Positions 16,846-26,204 are shown, numbered from the stretch's first letter. The stretch is DNA of 64,000 nt from Lysinibacillus fusiformis (GCF_007362955.1 NZ_CP041696.1:3968001-4032000); one strand, 5' to 3'. Made by a program: numbers and translations. The notes: a model not told the origin generated them from the letters alone.

Positions 16846-17274
16846 ATGCATAAACGAAAAGCTTTCGTAACAATTAGTATTGTTATAGTCATTGTTGCTG
16901 GAATATGTTTATTTTTACTTGACAAAAGAACTTATTCCGCAACTGATGTATTAGAAAACGCTGATTTTAATGCAGAAAATCCGACTGTAACCATTCATAG
17001 TATCAATACAGACAAAGAAGATATATATACGAAAATTGAAATTCCAGAAGAAACACAACATGAACTTATAAAGGCTTTTAAAAACGCAAAATTTGAAAAA
17101 ACAACAGTAAGCCTCATTGATTACAATTACCGAATCAACATTGCATTAAATACAGGTTATGCGATGTTTCTTGATTCAGATGAGAAATTACTGACTATCA
17201 GTAACACAAAAGAAAACTATGCAATCGCAAACGATAGTGATTTTTTTAGTATTTTAGAAAAGGCAACGAAATAA
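16846..17274 (+). CDS. Membrane-anchored extracytoplasmic protein (142 aa)
   Basis: One N-terminal transmembrane helix (AFVTISIVIVIVAGICLFLL) acting as signal anchor, then a ~115-residue domain with regular beta-strand/turn pattern (YNYRINIALNTGYAMFLDSD). No lipobox. AATGGAGG precedes the ATG. Family not recognised; size and style resemble small Bacillus YfjS/YhfM-like surface proteins. Confidence 0.7.
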   Translation: MHKRKAFVTISIVIVIVAGICLFLLDKRTYSATDVLENADFNAENPTVTIHSINTDKEDIYTKIEIPEETQHELIKAFKNAKFEKTTVSLIDYNYRINIALNTGYAMFLDSDEKLLTISNTKENYAIANDSDFFSILEKATK

Positions 17275-17448
17275 AAAGGCACCTATTATGTCTCTTCTTG
17301 AACGAACGGGGGCATTGAGTTACCAGAGGTCTTACCAACAATAATTTTGTATGTTTATAGTTTTATAAAAAAATCTTGATAAATTTTATGATTCAATTTT
17401 AGTTTTTCAGAATGAGCCTCGTTGATTTTAACAAAAAGGGGAAGAATA

Positions 17449-17580
17449 AGGAGGCCTACACGGCGGCCTCACCGAGATGATTTTCCATCTGCGCGGATTC
17501 CGGTCACCCCAGCAATCAGTACGTATACGACGGCTGGTCGGAAGCGCACAACAAGATTGTGAAAAAATATACTTAAACAA
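17449..17580 (+). other. Anomalously GC-rich fragment
   Basis: Between degenerate repeat cores lies a ~110-bp stretch much richer in G and C than everything around it (for example CACGGCGGCCTCACCGAG and GACGGCTGGTCGGAAGCG). One frame ends YDGWSEAHNKIVKKYT before a stop; upstream it is closed by stops. It looks like a small piece of foreign or old coding DNA. The rest of 17275-17957 holds degraded repeat modules and no gene. Confidence 0.45.
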
Positions 17581-17826
17581 ATGGGCGCGTTTCTCTAAGA
17601 GATGCGACTATTTTCATTTAAGGGCCATTTAATTGAATAAGACAAATAACAATTCAATTCTTTAAACGTACAGGAAATCGGATTTTGGGGGTGGAGTATT
17701 TGCTTAGATACAAAAATTCGCGTTTTGTGGGTTCTACTCCTAATAAACTATATATTGAGCCTGATACAAGTTACTGCTGGGACCCTTAAAAATTCGTCTG
17801 GCACTTTTCTGACAAAGCATAAAAAT

Positions 17827-17868
17827 GACAAACGGTATCCGAATGTTCATACTCGGATACCATTTGTC
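17827..17868 (-). terminator. Terminator of the subtilisin-endonuclease operon
   Basis: A 16-bp near-perfect stem (GACAAATGGTATCCGA / TCGGATACCGTTTGTC on the minus strand) followed by ATTTTTATG, 90 bp after the endonuclease stop. Confidence 0.8.
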
Positions 17869-17957
17869 TTCAATCTGAGCTACCGAAATGGCTGCTCTCC
17901 TTTCAATTTTTTTATACTAGAAAGACCACTTCACAAAGGACTTTTAAATCAATCACT

Positions 17958-18773
17958 TCATTTTTCTATGGTGACGATACTTTCTGTCATCTCTGGAAAA
18001 TCAATAAACGGGTTCCGATTGCCTTGAAGTTCATGGATAGCAAGGTTGCGATGCTTTTCATAAATGGATACCGGAAATGTTTGATGCCATTTTAGCAATA
18101 AAGAGACATTCTCTAGTTCTTTTTTTATTGTGTTTGGATAGCGAATTAGGAAATAGAGTGTTGCTCTTGCAACGATTCCTTTGCCGTATTCTGGTTCGAA
18201 TTTACTTTCTTCAGCCTTGCCGCAGCCATCTTTGATTCCTAAAATCAATCCTTCAGGGATATAATCGTGGAAATCGTAGTAAGGATAGTTGCTGCGACTG
18301 CTATTGCAGGTGGGTTCGCAGGCAAATAGATGATGCAAGTCTCCTCTCATCGGTTCTTTTTTATCGAACCATGATTGAGGCACTACATGTTCACAGTTAA
18401 ATAGATCATCCGAAAAGATGCTGATTAACCCTTTGGCCTGTATTTCATGGAGCCGAACGTCCTCCTCTATGACAGAAAGTGGATCCATCTCATTTCCAGA
18501 ATAAAGGCTTTTTAATGAACCGTTTTCCTGCAAATCAACCCAAGGGTACACATAGCGGTGCGGGCTGTAGTTTAACTGATCTGTATGTGTTTTTTCAAGT
18601 AATGTGTGAAGGCTGTTTGAAAGATTAGCATCCGTGAATGAAATGCTCTGATAGTATTGATTCCTGACTTCCTTATCTTTCTTTTCATCATAATAGGGTC
18701 GATTTTCACTATATTTTAAAAAATCTGACTTGGCCGTTTCCCATTCATAGTTTAGCAATTCTAGCTTTTCCAT
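17958..18773 (-). CDS. Endonuclease I-family (EndA/NucM-like) nuclease without signal peptide
   Basis: 271 residues. The His-Cys/beta-beta-alpha-metal core is visible as CEHVVPQSWF, MRGDLHHLF and CNSSRSNYPY; the C-terminal GNRNPFIDFPE is also characteristic. Family members are usually secreted (BsnA/YurI, NucM), but this one begins directly with MEKLELLNYEWETAKSDF, so it should stay in the cytoplasm. Its ATG overlaps the stop of the upstream intracellular subtilisin (TAATG), so the two are translated together. The pairing suggests joint degradation of protein and nucleic acid, for example in a sporulating mother cell or dying cell; that role is inference. Confidence 0.85.
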   Translation of the reverse strand: MEKLELLNYEWETAKSDFLKYSENRPYYDEKKDKEVRNQYYQSISFTDANLSNSLHTLLEKTHTDQLNYSPHRYVYPWVDLQENGSLKSLYSGNEMDPLSVIEEDVRLHEIQAKGLISIFSDDLFNCEHVVPQSWFDKKEPMRGDLHHLFACEPTCNSSRSNYPYYDFHDYIPEGLILGIKDGCGKAEESKFEPEYGKGIVARATLYFLIRYPNTIKKELENVSLLLKWHQTFPVSIYEKHRNLAIHELQGNRNPFIDFPEMTESIVTIEK

Positions 18774-19735
18774 TATATTTTCAACGCCTGTGCAGATAAT
18801 TTTTGGTTGAACACATCCGATAAGTATTCCACTGCTGTTAAGTACAGCAATCCGTTGCCTTCGAGTTTTGGCGAATTTCCTAAAGGAATCGTTCTCTTTA
18901 TTAATTGTGCATACAGCTCATCCTCTGTCAGATTTCGCTCAAAGTTTTTGTTTGCACTCTCTTTTATGAGTGCAAGTGCACCGGATATATGCGGTGTTGC
19001 CATCGAAGTTCCGCTTAGTTTTGCATAATTTCCGTTTAAATACGTTGAAAGGATTTCTTCACCAGGGGCTACTAAGTCGACTTCATTATTCGAATTTGAA
19101 AATTCCGAAGAATGGCGTTGCAGATTAATGGATCCGACGCTGATGACTTCATTGTAGCAGGCAGGATAGGCCAATTCGTCTGAAGAACTCTGTCCATCTC
19201 CCTCATTTCCAGCAGCACAAACTACTAAAATTTGATTAGCGATTGCGTTTAGAATAGCTTGGTGCAACTCATTTACATCGACAGAACCGCCGAGGCTCAT
19301 GGAAATGATATCCGCCTTTTGTTCCACTGCATAGTTAATTCCATTTATGATCCAGTCGTATTGCCCTGATCCACTTTTATCAAGCACCTTTAATATCAAT
19401 AAACTTGCTTCAGGTGCAACACCAACTACGCCTGTACCGTTATGGACGGCAGCGATTGTGCCAGCCACATGGGTTCCATGGCCATTATAATCGGTGTAAA
19501 CATCAGGTTGTCCATTATCATCACCAGTGAAATTCCGTCCGCCGATAATACGCTCCCTCAAATCAGGATGGGTGACGTCGCAACCTGTGTCCAATATCGC
19601 AACAGTGATTCCCTTCCCTTTAGAATTCTCCCAAATTTTTGGAGCTTCTATAAGCTCAATACCTTTTGGCACCTCAGACACCTCTTCGACCACTGCATTC
19701 ACATGATACGGAAATAAATGTAACTTTTGCTCCAT
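18773..19735 (-). CDS. Intracellular subtilisin-like serine protease
   Basis: 320 residues with the complete catalytic triad: VAILDTGCDVTHPDL (Asp), GHGTHVAGTIAA (His) and LSGTSMATPHISGAL (Ser), plus the oxyanion Asn in CAAGNEGD. No signal peptide; the short N-terminal extension contains LFPYHV, corresponding to the LIPY motif that keeps intracellular subtilisins (ISP) inactive until it is cleaved. GGAGGG precedes the ATG. Operon with the endonuclease downstream, terminated at 17827. Known ISPs accumulate in stationary phase and degrade cytosolic protein. Confidence 0.92.
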   Translation of the reverse strand: MEQKLHLFPYHVNAVVEEVSEVPKGIELIEAPKIWENSKGKGITVAILDTGCDVTHPDLRERIIGGRNFTGDDNGQPDVYTDYNGHGTHVAGTIAAVHNGTGVVGVAPEASLLILKVLDKSGSGQYDWIINGINYAVEQKADIISMSLGGSVDVNELHQAILNAIANQILVVCAAGNEGDGQSSSDELAYPACYNEVISVGSINLQRHSSEFSNSNNEVDLVAPGEEILSTYLNGNYAKLSGTSMATPHISGALALIKESANKNFERNLTEDELYAQLIKRTIPLGNSPKLEGNGLLYLTAVEYLSDVFNQKLSAQALKI

Positions 19736-20338
19736 TTGTATCCCTCCTGAATGAATTAAGTTTCAAGTGTATTCTTGGTAGTTACTAATAGTTTAACAAT
19801 TCTGAATTTAGAATAACAGTTACAATAGATGTGTTTTTATCGAACTATCGGAATTGGTGAACTTCTTTTTTTTGTGTTCTATATGATTTCAATCCTTATC
19901 GCTGCAATAGGTAGCTTTAGTAAGGCTGGATTTACAAGTTAATTTCTAAGTAGTTACATGATACGACTAGAAATATTTGCTGTTAAGTATTATGTATATC
20001 AACTAAAAGCTGTTTTCGGTATGGCCATTGTTATTATGGCTTTATTTTATGGATTGTCAGCCTATTAGGTATTGGTTTTTCTTTTAATTAAAGCTTCCAT
20101 CCCACATGGGGTGGGGATGATCCCTTTACTCCTGTATTAGCGCTTGGCCCTACACGTTGTGGCAAAACATCAAAATTTGTGCTGGAGGTTGGGAGGAATT
20201 AAAAATGGAAATAGTTATCCAAATGAATTATAAATGAGGTATTATTAAACAAACGGAGCAGAATAGCTGAAGTAGGATTTATCTTTCTTAAGGAGAATTT
20301 ATATAATTATAGGAAAAATTAGTAAGGGGGTCTTCGAT
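19736..20338 (+). other. Intergenic region with decayed membrane-protein pieces
   Basis: Contains short hydrophobic frames without ribosome sites (MISILIAAIGSFSKAGF near 19880; 36 codons at 19958-20068 with GMAIVIMALFYGLSAY), probably one lost membrane gene. The tail of a repeat (GTTATCCAAATGAATTATAA, GAGGTATTATTAAACAAACG, GGAGCAGAATAGCTGAAG) at 20213-20275 opens the next gene. Confidence 0.5.
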
Positions 20339-20731
20339 TTGAAAAAGATATTTACAGGGGCTTTCTTTATGGGTTTCTTGTTAATGTTAGCATCTTGTAA
20401 TAATGATAACAGTAGGACCGTTTTTAAAGGAGAAGGAGAAAAATGGAGTGGGGAATTAATTACTTCATATGATTTTTGGGGAAATGAGAGTCAGAGTATA
20501 AGGATTCAATATAATGGAGAAAACCTTGATAAACTCCAAGAAAATAATTTCTTTGTAGAAAGTCCCGATTTTTTAGGTTGGGGCATAGGAAACGTTGAGT
20601 TAGATAATAAGGGGAATTATTATAGCGGAGAAGCTGCTGAACTAGAAACTAAAACACCTTCTTCTTCTAAAATAAAAATTACAATTGAGGGTGTTGAGTC
20701 TGAAACTATTACATTAACTTCAAATTCTTAA
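20339..20731 (+). CDS. Lipoprotein (130 aa)
   Basis: Signal peptide with lipobox MLASC at about residues 17-21, then an acidic ~110-residue beta-rich domain (KWSGELITSYDFWGNESQSI, then IRIQYNGENLDKL). TTG start 6 bp after AAGGGGG. Small lipoproteins of this kind are repeatedly found between these repeats. Family not recognised. Confidence 0.8.
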   Translation: MKKIFTGAFFMGFLLMLASCNNDNSRTVFKGEGEKWSGELITSYDFWGNESQSIRIQYNGENLDKLQENNFFVESPDFLGWGIGNVELDNKGNYYSGEAAELETKTPSSSKIKITIEGVESETITLTSNS

Positions 20732-20754
20732 TAATGATGTAAAAGTTATCTTAC

Positions 20755-20822
20755 GCAACTAACGAGCGCTTTAGTTGAATAAACTATAATAAGACCACTC
20801 CGTGATGGGTGGTTTTTTTGTT
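20755..20822 (+). repeat. Left repeat module closing the lipoprotein gene
   Basis: CAACTAACGAGCGCTTTAG, then hairpin AAGACCACTCCGTGATGGGTGGTTTTTTT. A ~300-bp block from here to 21127 is a duplicate of 7480-7810, including the FYNWLEQRDS relic (20833-20960) and the 27-residue peptide gene. Confidence 0.8.
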
Positions 20823-21043
20823 GTGTATTAGTAGATGTTGAGGACAAAGTGCAAAGAATGTGTTCAGTGCCTTTCTACAATTGGTTAGAGCAAAGAGATA
20901 GTCTCCCACAATCAATAGTTCATGGGTGAACCATCGTTAGATAATTGGTTTGATGGTAAATGGAAAACGATATCCAAATAAATTTTATAAGAGGTATAAT
21001 TAAACTAACAGAACAGATTAGTGGAGGAATAATCTGATTGAGT

Positions 21044-21127
21044 ATGAAGCGTTTAATGATAGGCATAGCAATAATTTGGTTGATTTTATTAGCTATGTGG
21101 TTTTTAACTTCAGGGTTACCAAGTTAG
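21044..21127 (+). CDS. 27-residue membrane peptide, copy 2
   Basis: Second copy of the peptide at 7727. It differs by two conservative substitutions while the frame, hydrophobic helix and stop are kept; the flanking relic has diverged more (one frame-breaking base). Upstream ribosome site is weaker here (GAGGAATAATCTGATTGAGT). Confidence 0.55.
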   Translation: MKRLMIGIAIIWLILLAMWFLTSGLPS

Positions 21128-21201
21128 ATTGTTTTCGGATTATTAAGCTAACGGAATAGTTTAGTTGAAGAAGAAATAAGGCCGAAAAGGGGTGAAATGG
21201 A

Positions 21202-21639
21202 ATGAGTAATGATAGAAAACGATATAAGAAAATAAGTGGCAAAGTCATATACGGCACGACTACTGAAGAACGATTTAAAGAAGTACACGGAATAACAATT
21301 GAGGAGTGGAAAGCAAAAGGAGAAGAAAGGTTTAAAGCTAAAACAGGAATGGGTTACGACGAATGGTATATAAAACAGGTTAACTCTTCGACACCAATTG
21401 ATTATCTTAAAAATCTCAATGGTGTCGTTTCTCAAGAAGATGTAGAACTGGTTAAGGATTTACAAGAGTTGGGGTTAAATGATGGTGTTATAAATGTATT
21501 ACTGGATTATGTAAAAATTGTTAGTAGAATTGGGTTTATTCACTCGTTGGTAAGACAAATGGGTGAAAGTTGGCTCAAGAAGAATGTCTCAACTATTGAA
21601 AGCGCAATGGCCTTTGTCAGGGAAGAATGGAATAGCTAA
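21202..21639 (+). CDS. DnaD/DnaB-like domain protein
   Basis: 145 residues. The C-terminal part (about 85-143: LQELGLNDGVINVLLDYVKI ... ESWLKKNVSTIESAMAFVRE) has the helical pattern of the DnaD/DnaB_2 domain of replication-initiation and primosome proteins. The N-terminal ~60 residues are basic, with a repeated TTEERFKEVHGITIEEWK-like sequence. AAAAGGGG lies before the ATG. In plasmids and phages such genes serve replication initiation; here no origin or partner is evident, so its role is unknown. Confidence 0.65.
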   Translation: MSNDRKRYKKISGKVIYGTTTEERFKEVHGITIEEWKAKGEERFKAKTGMGYDEWYIKQVNSSTPIDYLKNLNGVVSQEDVELVKDLQELGLNDGVINVLLDYVKIVSRIGFIHSLVRQMGESWLKKNVSTIESAMAFVREEWNS

Positions 21640-21908
21640 AGTCCTCAAAATATATTCTCCAACATCAAACTTCATATTGAACTAACGGTGTGCTTTACTT
21701 CAATATGGGGTAGAGCCTTTTTCTACCTAAACTAAAGGAGCAGGTTAGTTGAAGTGCGTTGTTTGACTTGTGTTCAACAATCGGGCCATAATGTGGAATA
21801 ATAAAATTTGTCATTATTTTAATGTGTAGTAGACTTAGTAATTACATTTTTTTCTCCTATTTTCTTGGAATGAATTTTTTTATTTTTTAAACAAAGAGGA
21901 GAGTCAAT

Positions 21909-22379
21909 ATGGAAGTAGTATATTTTGCAGGTGGATGTTTATGGGGAGTACAAGCTTTTATAAAAACTTTACCTGGAGTTAAGTTTACAGAAGCAGGAAG
22001 AGCTAATGGAACAAGTCATACACTTGAGGGTGATTATGATGGGTACGCCGAATGTGTAAAAACAGGATTTGATCCGACAGTTGTAACAATCAGGGAATTA
22101 ATGGGGTATTTATTTGAAATCATTGATCCATACAGTTTGAATAAACAAGGACAGGATGTTGGAGAGAAATATAGAACAGGAGTATATAGTGAAATGCCTG
22201 AACACTTAAAAGAGGCGAAGGCGTTTCTTGGTGAGAGAAATGATTACGACCTTATAGTTGTTGAAGTATTACCTCTTACAAACTATATGAGAAGTGCAGA
22301 AGAACATCAAGATAGGTTAGCTAGATGTCCAAATGATCATTGTCATATTCCAAAAGAAATATTAACTAGGTATAAGTAG
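21909..22379 (+). CDS. msrA: Peptide methionine sulfoxide reductase A
   Basis: 156 residues, normal MsrA length. The catalytic motif is GGCLWG, where GGCFWG is usual, keeping the catalytic Cys but replacing the conserved Phe. Other signatures are intact: SHTLEGDYDGYAE and DPYSLNKQGQDVGEKYRTGV. AAGAGGAGA precedes the ATG. Reduces S-methionine sulfoxide in proteins. No MsrB next to it. It is divergent from textbook MsrA in several places (Leu at the Phe, NGTSHTLEGDY), so it may be an accessory paralogue. Confidence 0.88.
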   Translation: MEVVYFAGGCLWGVQAFIKTLPGVKFTEAGRANGTSHTLEGDYDGYAECVKTGFDPTVVTIRELMGYLFEIIDPYSLNKQGQDVGEKYRTGVYSEMPEHLKEAKAFLGERNDYDLIVVEVLPLTNYMRSAEEHQDRLARCPNDHCHIPKEILTRYK

Positions 22380-22518
22380 GGGAGATTATTAAAGGATGGT
22401 TTATGGGATCTATAGTTTTCAGAAATGCTTTACCATATAATAAGGGGAACAGAACGGTTTAATCATTTTCAACGGTCGGGCGCGATTGTTTAATTAGCGC
22501 CTCTGTTCTTCTTAAACT

Positions 22519-22587
22519 CCCATGAAAGAACGATCCTCACTTTCATTTTCTGTGGTGCAGCACTGATGTTTTGCTGCATGGATGGCT
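22519..22587 (+). repeat. B element (69 nt)
   Basis: AACT before, AACGGGGGC after. Hairpin 2 is TGCAGCA / TGCTGCA, a different pair set from the 7345 copy but equally paired. A terminator-like hairpin (GAGTTGCTATGCAGCTC + T tract) follows. Confidence 0.85.
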
Positions 22588-22834
22588 AACGGGGGCTTTA
22601 CTTGAAGATCATTGAGTTGCTATGCAGCTCTTTTTTTCTTATTGAATTAAAGGGCAGTTTAGTACAAGAAGAGTTAAATAAAAGATTAGCAAGTGTTTTG
22701 TGATAATAAAGTTGTTTAAATCATAATAAAGTCATTTACAATTAAAATGTATTGAGTTATACAACAAACGGGCCATTATGTGGGATAAGGAAGAAAATAA
22801 TTTTCCTATAAAATGAAGAATATAGGTGGGAAAT

Positions 22835-23797
22835 ATGAAAAGGGGATTTAAACGTATTGTGTTGATAATATTTACAGTTATTATTTCGTTTTTTGTGTTG
22901 ATTCTTTCTGTGAGCTTTATTAATCATAAAATACAATTGTCAAAAGAAGAAGAACTATTTGTTCCGACTGGGCAACTTGTAGAAGTTAATGGTCATCAAA
23001 TGCACATTTATACAGAAGGAAAAGGAGAAGAAACACTTGTTTTTATGTCTGGTGGTGGCACAAGCTCTCCAGCATTAGATTTTAAATCACTTTATTCCTT
23101 GTTAAGCGATAAATATAAAATTGTTGTTGTTGAAAAGGCAGGTTATGGATTTAGCGAAGTCACAGATACTGATCGAGACATTGATACAATTCTAGCTGAA
23201 ACAAAAGAAGCTCTTTTTAAATCAGGAGTTGAAGGACCATATATTTTATTTCCTCATTCTATGTCTGGCATTGAAGCCTTGAAATGGGCGCAAGACTACC
23301 CTGATGAAATAAAAGCTATCATTGGATTAGATATGGCTGTTCCAGCTGCATATGAAGAGTTAGATATCAATATGTTCCTCGTTCGATTAGGTGCTTTAGC
23401 TGCAAATACTGGTTTAACCAGATGGATTTCAAATCTATCGGAAAGTGACGCAATAAAATATGGAAATTTAACAGATAAAGAGAAAAAGTTGTATAAAGTA
23501 ATTTTTTATCGGAGAACATTGACTAAAGATATGATCAATGAAATAAATAATATAAAAGCTAATGCACAAAAAGTCAAAAAAGTTGAAATGCCGAATATTC
23601 CTATACTTTTGTTTTCATCAAATGGTGAGGGAACAGGTTTTGATAATAAAACGTGGAATGGAATTCAAAATGACTTTATTAGTATGATTTATAATGGTAA
23701 ATTAATTGAGTTAGATTCATCTCACTATGTTCATAGTATTGACTATGAGCGAATAGCTGAGGAATCAGAAGAGTTTATAGAAAGTTTAAATCGTTAA
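22835..23797 (+). CDS. Membrane-anchored alpha/beta hydrolase
   Basis: About 320 residues. One N-terminal transmembrane helix (RIVLIIFTVIISFFVLILSV), then a hydrolase domain opening EVNGHQMHIYTEGKGEETLV. Oxyanion region MSGGGTSSP, nucleophile elbow FPHSMSGIEAL, and a His in LDSSHYVHSIDY. ATG chosen 5 bp after TAGGTGGG. Probably acts outside the membrane; substrate unknown. One of three complete alpha/beta hydrolases in the window. Confidence 0.82.
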   Translation: MKRGFKRIVLIIFTVIISFFVLILSVSFINHKIQLSKEEELFVPTGQLVEVNGHQMHIYTEGKGEETLVFMSGGGTSSPALDFKSLYSLLSDKYKIVVVEKAGYGFSEVTDTDRDIDTILAETKEALFKSGVEGPYILFPHSMSGIEALKWAQDYPDEIKAIIGLDMAVPAAYEELDINMFLVRLGALAANTGLTRWISNLSESDAIKYGNLTDKEKKLYKVIFYRRTLTKDMINEINNIKANAQKVKKVEMPNIPILLFSSNGEGTGFDNKTWNGIQNDFISMIYNGKLIELDSSHYVHSIDYERIAEESEEFIESLNR

Positions 23798-24042
23798 TAT
23801 TAGCGAATATTTAACTTTTATGTAAATCTAATGTTCGATCGGGCGCGATTGTGGCAAAAGGATTCGACTTTTAAACAACTTTATTTTTACTTCCATAGGT
23901 TCTTAATCAGAAATTGTATAAGAAATTAAACAACTTTATTTTTACATCGTCCACATTTGCGGACGGTGTAATGCGTTTTTTAGCTTCAAAATCAAACAAC
24001 GTTATTATCATTACACAAAAGGTTGTGAAGAGATGTACTTAA

Positions 24043-24180
24043 ACTAACGGGGTGCTTTAGTTGAATAAGCTTTAAGAAGACCACTCCGTGATGGGTGATC
24101 TTCTTCTTTATTTCCTTATTACTGTTTTTTCATTTATGTGCCTATTATCATAACAGGTCAGGTTGATAGTGCAACTGACT
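24043..24180 (+). repeat. Interspersed repeat, left part
   Basis: AACTAACGGGGTGCTTTAGT, hairpin GAAGACCAC / GTGATCTTC, then TATTATCATAACAGGTCAGG. After GACTTTATAAAAAC the sequence leaves the repeat consensus and enters a coding relic. Confidence 0.8.
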
Positions 24181-24181
24181 T

Positions 24182-24404
24182 TATAAAAACTAAGAACGTA
24201 CTATTTAAAATTGCTATGGATATTAAAGAAGGGGTTCTGACAGTTGCAAGCACATTGAGAGCTGTATTTGTTGGGACATATAGTAAGGCCGTTGAGCGTT
24301 TGAATAAGGAGGTGATGAATTCATTATCTATAGAAGAAACAGCGAATAGAGAGCGTCCAGTGCCTTTTTATAACTGGCTTAGTGAATGTGATAGTATTAC
24401 ATAA
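24182..24404 (+). pseudogene. C-terminal gene relic ending in the FYNWLSE tail
   Basis: An open frame fused in phase to the repeat relic: MDIKEGVLTVASTLRAVFVG, then VERLNKEVMNSLSIEETANR and PFYNWLSECDSIT. The last part matches the dispersed FYNWL-ERDS tail. No start or ribosome site of its own; the parent protein is unknown, but this copy shows ~65 residues more of it than the others. Confidence 0.5.
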
Positions 24405-24480
24405 TAAATAAGGGCATGACTCAATCAATATCTATTTAAATCATGCCCTTATTTATTATGTTCATTTTAAAGAGTAGCTT

Positions 24481-25106
24481 TTATACCATATTAATTCCCG
24501 CACGTGCAAAACCTGAAATCGAGAAGTTTGTAAAAGGAGATATTATCGTTGAAGAAATATAAAATACCATTAATAAAAGATCCCCAACTGATACCGGAAC
24601 AGGTTCAATGTCTGCTGATCCAAAGGATATTAAACCGAAATTTGTAACAGGTGGAGCTAAATCAACACGTGCATTTGTAGGAGTAAAGATGTTACTTCCT
24701 GCTGGAGCACGATAAATTTGCGCTGTGATAGTAGCGGCTTCAATTAAGTTTGGTTTTAAATTAGCGCTAAATGATGCGGAAATAGCAGTATATTACTATT
24801 ACGTGGAACTGAGAATGCCTCGCTTAAAGTTCCAGTTAAGTTTATTGTATTGTCATCTAATATAGTCACACCGTTAACAGCAGTACCGAAACCTATAAGG
24901 CTAGAGGTAAATCCAAAGTCAGGTCCTCTACTAACTACAGATGTTGTAATCCCCGAAGAGAAAGGAATTATTGAACCGCTGTCGTTTTCTTTGCCATTTT
25001 CAATTTCTAAGTTTATACAGTTTATATCTTTTGCCACAAAAGGTCCAAAATTTTTGCACTTTATTCGCGGAGATAAACAATTACAACTTTCATTATTTAT
25101 ACACAC
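24481..25106 (-). pseudogene. Exosporium-type BclB C-terminal domain protein, frameshifted
   Basis: GTG start with GGGAGGG ahead of it. The first frame gives CINNESCNCLSPRIKCKNFG, then SGSIIPFSSGITT, LIGFGTAVNGVTILDDNTIN and AFSVPR. A frameshift near 24800 moves the reading to a second frame: AISASFSANLKPNLIEAATI, RAPAGSNIFTP and ISGFARAGINMV. This order matches the C-terminal domain of collagen-like exosporium glycoproteins such as BclB, without a collagen repeat here. The shift breaks the domain, so the copy is probably inactive unless it is a sequencing error. Confidence 0.75.
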
Positions 25107-25192
25107 AAGTTACCCTCCCTTCATCTTATGTTATGTAGAAAAAAGTAAGAGAAAAGGGATATTAAATTTCATTTATTTGTTTAGTACAGATA

Positions 25193-25276
25193 TTTTATAA
25201 TTGGCTTAAAGAACGTGATAGTCGTACACAAACAATAGTTCGAACTGAACCAGCGTTGGAAAACTGGCTGGAATAG
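25193..25276 (+). pseudogene. C-terminal relic (FYNWLKERDS tail)
   Basis: Encodes FYNWLKERDSRTQTIVRTEP and ALENWLE before a stop, the best-preserved copy of the dispersed tail. No start. It directly precedes an intact hydrolase gene. Confidence 0.55.
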
Positions 25277-25337
25277 AGAATGCTTACATCTTTAGATATA
25301 ATTAAAAAGTGAATGTTTATAATGGGGGCTTATTTTA

Positions 25338-26198
25338 GTGAAGAAAATATACGGTGAATGTACAATTAATAATTTTTCTATTGAATACTCAATTGTAGGG
25401 GCAGGGGAACCTGTACTTGTTTTTCATGGTGGACATTCAAATTGTCATGAAGATTTTGGATATAAAGCACTATTAGAAAATGGTTTTTCCATTATTACAC
25501 CTTCAAGAGCAGGGTACGGAAAAACATCTAAAGGAATAGGGGATACCCTTTCAACGGCTTGTGACTACTACGCAAAACTATTACAGCATTTAAATATTGA
25601 AAAAACCCACGTATTGGCTATATCAGCTGGTGGGCCAACAGGACTTATTTTTGCGAAAAAATTTCCGCATCTTACACGTTCACTTACATTGCAATCTGCA
25701 GTCACTAAAGAATGGCTTACATCAAAAGATTGTACATATAGAGTAGCATCTCTCTTATTTAATCCTAAGACTGAAAAGTATACTTGGGGTTTGATTTCAA
25801 CAATGAGTAATCATTTTCCTTATTTCATATTTAAACAAATGTTTTCATCTTTTAGCACTCTAAAATATAAAGATGCGAAAGACAAAGTTAATGATAATGA
25901 TATTACGTTAATTGCTCAAATGAATAATCGTCAACGCTCTGGACATGGATTTTTGATTGATTTATCACACACAAAAGAACTAACAATCAAAGATTTAAAG
26001 TCTATAAATTGTCCTACTTTAATTATGCATAGTCATTTTGATAGCTCAGTTCCTACAGAGCATGCAAAGCTAGCACACGATAATATACTACATTCAAAAT
26101 TATGTCTATTGGATAGTTGGGGACACTTGATTTGGCTTGGTAACTTGTCTAAAGATACTGATGATATAGTTATTAATTTTTTAAAAGATAGTAATTGA
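25338..26198 (+). CDS. Alpha/beta hydrolase (286 aa)
   Basis: Cytosolic. Oxyanion motif VFHGGHSNCHEDF, nucleophile elbow AISAGGPTG (Ser flanked by Ala and Gly), probable acid in LIMHSHFDSSVP and catalytic His in LLDSWGHLIW. GTG start preceded by ATGGGGGC. Resembles epoxide-hydrolase/haloperoxidase-like esterases. Its end runs directly into a repeat module beginning GAATAACCTATAAAAGAC, so the last residues may have been altered by the repeat. Confidence 0.82.
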   Translation: MKKIYGECTINNFSIEYSIVGAGEPVLVFHGGHSNCHEDFGYKALLENGFSIITPSRAGYGKTSKGIGDTLSTACDYYAKLLQHLNIEKTHVLAISAGGPTGLIFAKKFPHLTRSLTLQSAVTKEWLTSKDCTYRVASLLFNPKTEKYTWGLISTMSNHFPYFIFKQMFSSFSTLKYKDAKDKVNDNDITLIAQMNNRQRSGHGFLIDLSHTKELTIKDLKSINCPTLIMHSHFDSSVPTEHAKLAHDNILHSKLCLLDSWGHLIWLGNLSKDTDDIVINFLKDSN

Positions 26199-26204
26199 AT
26201 AACC

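Noticed and set aside
24850..25200. 116-codon plus-strand frame
   Set aside because: The opposite strand carries recognisable BclB-like domain motifs continued in a second frame to 24481.
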